Part shown: positions 5,644 through 5,875 of the stretch, piece by piece
Layout of the letters: the number at the start of each line of letters is the position of its first letter
How positions within the stretch are numbered: the first letter of the stretch is position 1
DNA from: Chloroflexota bacterium
Lineage (GTDB): Bacteria > Chloroflexota > Anaerolineae > Aggregatilineales > UBA2796
DNA: 5,875 bases
NCBI GenBank assembly: GCA_003695215.1
Contig: RFIM01000026.1
Location: 1 to 5,875, forward strand
Direction of reading: 5' to 3'
Made by a program: the position numbers and the translations under genes
Notes under the pieces: model-generated
Database searches by the model: none
Told to the model about the DNA's origin: nothing
Seen by the model: only the letters and a program-made list of their open reading frames with translations

Positions 5644-5875
5644 TCAAAGCGTCTCGAGCCAAGCGCGGAAGCGCGCTTCTAAGCCATCGCGCACCTGACG
5701 GAACGCCTCTGCCTTGGCCGACTCGCCTTCCACAGCTGCTGGATCAGGAAAGCTCCAGTGTATCCGCTCAGCCTTGCCAGGGAAGATCGGGCAGCTCTCA
5801 GCGGCTGCATCACAGACCGTGATCACATAGTCGAAAGGCTGCCCGAGAAACTCGCTCAAGTGCTTGGAGCGCTGA
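5644..5875 (-). CDS. arsC: Arsenate reductase, thioredoxin-coupled type (C-terminal part)
   Basis: The last 76 residues of a protein that runs off the window edge; about the first 60 are missing, including the P-loop with the first catalytic Cys. The family reduces arsenate to arsenite in the cytoplasm by a Cys relay and shares its fold with low-molecular-weight tyrosine phosphatases. Visible marks are RSKHLSEFLG at the window edge, then FDYVITVCDAAAESCPIFPG: its two Cys are seven apart, matching Cys82 and Cys89 of the staphylococcal enzyme, which form the relay. HWSFPDPA and the helical end QVRDGLEARFRAWLETL are also typical. The stop TGA (5646-5644) overlaps the TTG start of the small frame that follows. 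Upstream genes, probably arsR or an arsenite exporter, would lie beyond the window. Confidence 0.88.
   Translation of the reverse strand, partial: QRSKHLSEFLGQPFDYVITVCDAAAESCPIFPGKAERIHWSFPDPAAVEGESAKAEAFRQVRDGLEARFRAWLETL

Larger units (their letters stand above)
5465..5647 (-). pseudogene. Small coding-like frame behind arsC with an in-frame TAA and a CxxC tail
   Basis: On the minus strand a frame begins with TTG at 5647-5645, overlapping the arsC stop as TTGA, which is typical of translational coupling. It encodes 21 residues (KRTPASENQFVRFRLQTELM after the initiator), then meets TAA at 5584-5582. The same frame continues open for 38 more residues, rich in protein-like composition (AFWHLSPISQIEGEHSQV) with NCLLCQGQ, a possible metal-binding CxxC. 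It ends with TAG at 5467-5465, directly against the TGA of the convergent VOC gene. A single change in the TAA (for example from CAA) would give one 60-residue protein. I do not recognise the family. Alternatives are a real 21-residue peptide, reinitiation at the overlapping TAATG in another frame, readthrough, or non-coding DNA. Confidence 0.4.

Noticed and set aside
5637..5822. Plus-strand open frame of 61 codons antisense to arsC
   Set aside because: The minus strand there carries the conserved arsenate reductase CDxxxExCP segment.
1..5875. CRISPR array, tRNA, rRNA, insertion sequence or toxin-antitoxin pair
   Set aside because: No regular repeats, cloverleaf with CCA-type end, transposase motif or small paired genes were seen on either strand.

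Overview
The window is compact bacterial chromosome of moderately high GC content. It has six clear protein genes on both strands, very short intergenic gaps, and promoters with good sigma-70-type extended -10 elements (TGnTAnACT). The mix is an FMN riboswitch, a polar amino acid ABC transporter, a site-2 protease with CBS domains, a XerC/D-like recombinase, a VOC protein and a thioredoxin-type arsenate reductase. Together with the GTG and TTG starts this would suit a free-living Chloroflexota-like bacterium. That placement is only an impression from style, because no marker gene is present.

Layout. Positions 1-306 (minus): an FMN riboswitch leader with its own promoter, leading into a gene that starts at about position 11 and leaves the window (expected to be a riboflavin synthesis or uptake gene). 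Positions 390-2215 (plus): a secreted amino-acid-binding protein, a strong Rho-independent terminator, then the membrane permease; no ATPase gene is present. Positions 2212-3333 (minus): an M50 intramembrane metalloprotease with a CBS pair, whose stop codon overlaps that of the convergent permease. Positions 3378-4373 (minus): a catalytically complete tyrosine recombinase; the protease promoter is built into its stop codon. Positions 4440-5464 (plus): a VOC/glyoxalase-like protein divergent from the recombinase. Positions 5465-5875 (minus): the C-terminal half of arsC, followed by a small reading frame overlapping it by TTGA. That small frame carries an in-frame TAA and a CxxC tail, and ends exactly where the VOC gene ends.

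How the genes relate. The riboswitch links the left edge to flavin supply, the binding protein and permease form part of an amino acid importer, and arsC points to an arsenic resistance operon at the right edge. The protease, recombinase and VOC gene have no obvious shared pathway. I see no CRISPR array, tRNA, rRNA, insertion sequence or attachment site. The most unusual items are the interrupted small frame behind arsC, the promoter/stop-codon overlap at 3372-3380, and the strong terminator between binding protein and permease. I do not see a convincing new multi-gene system.
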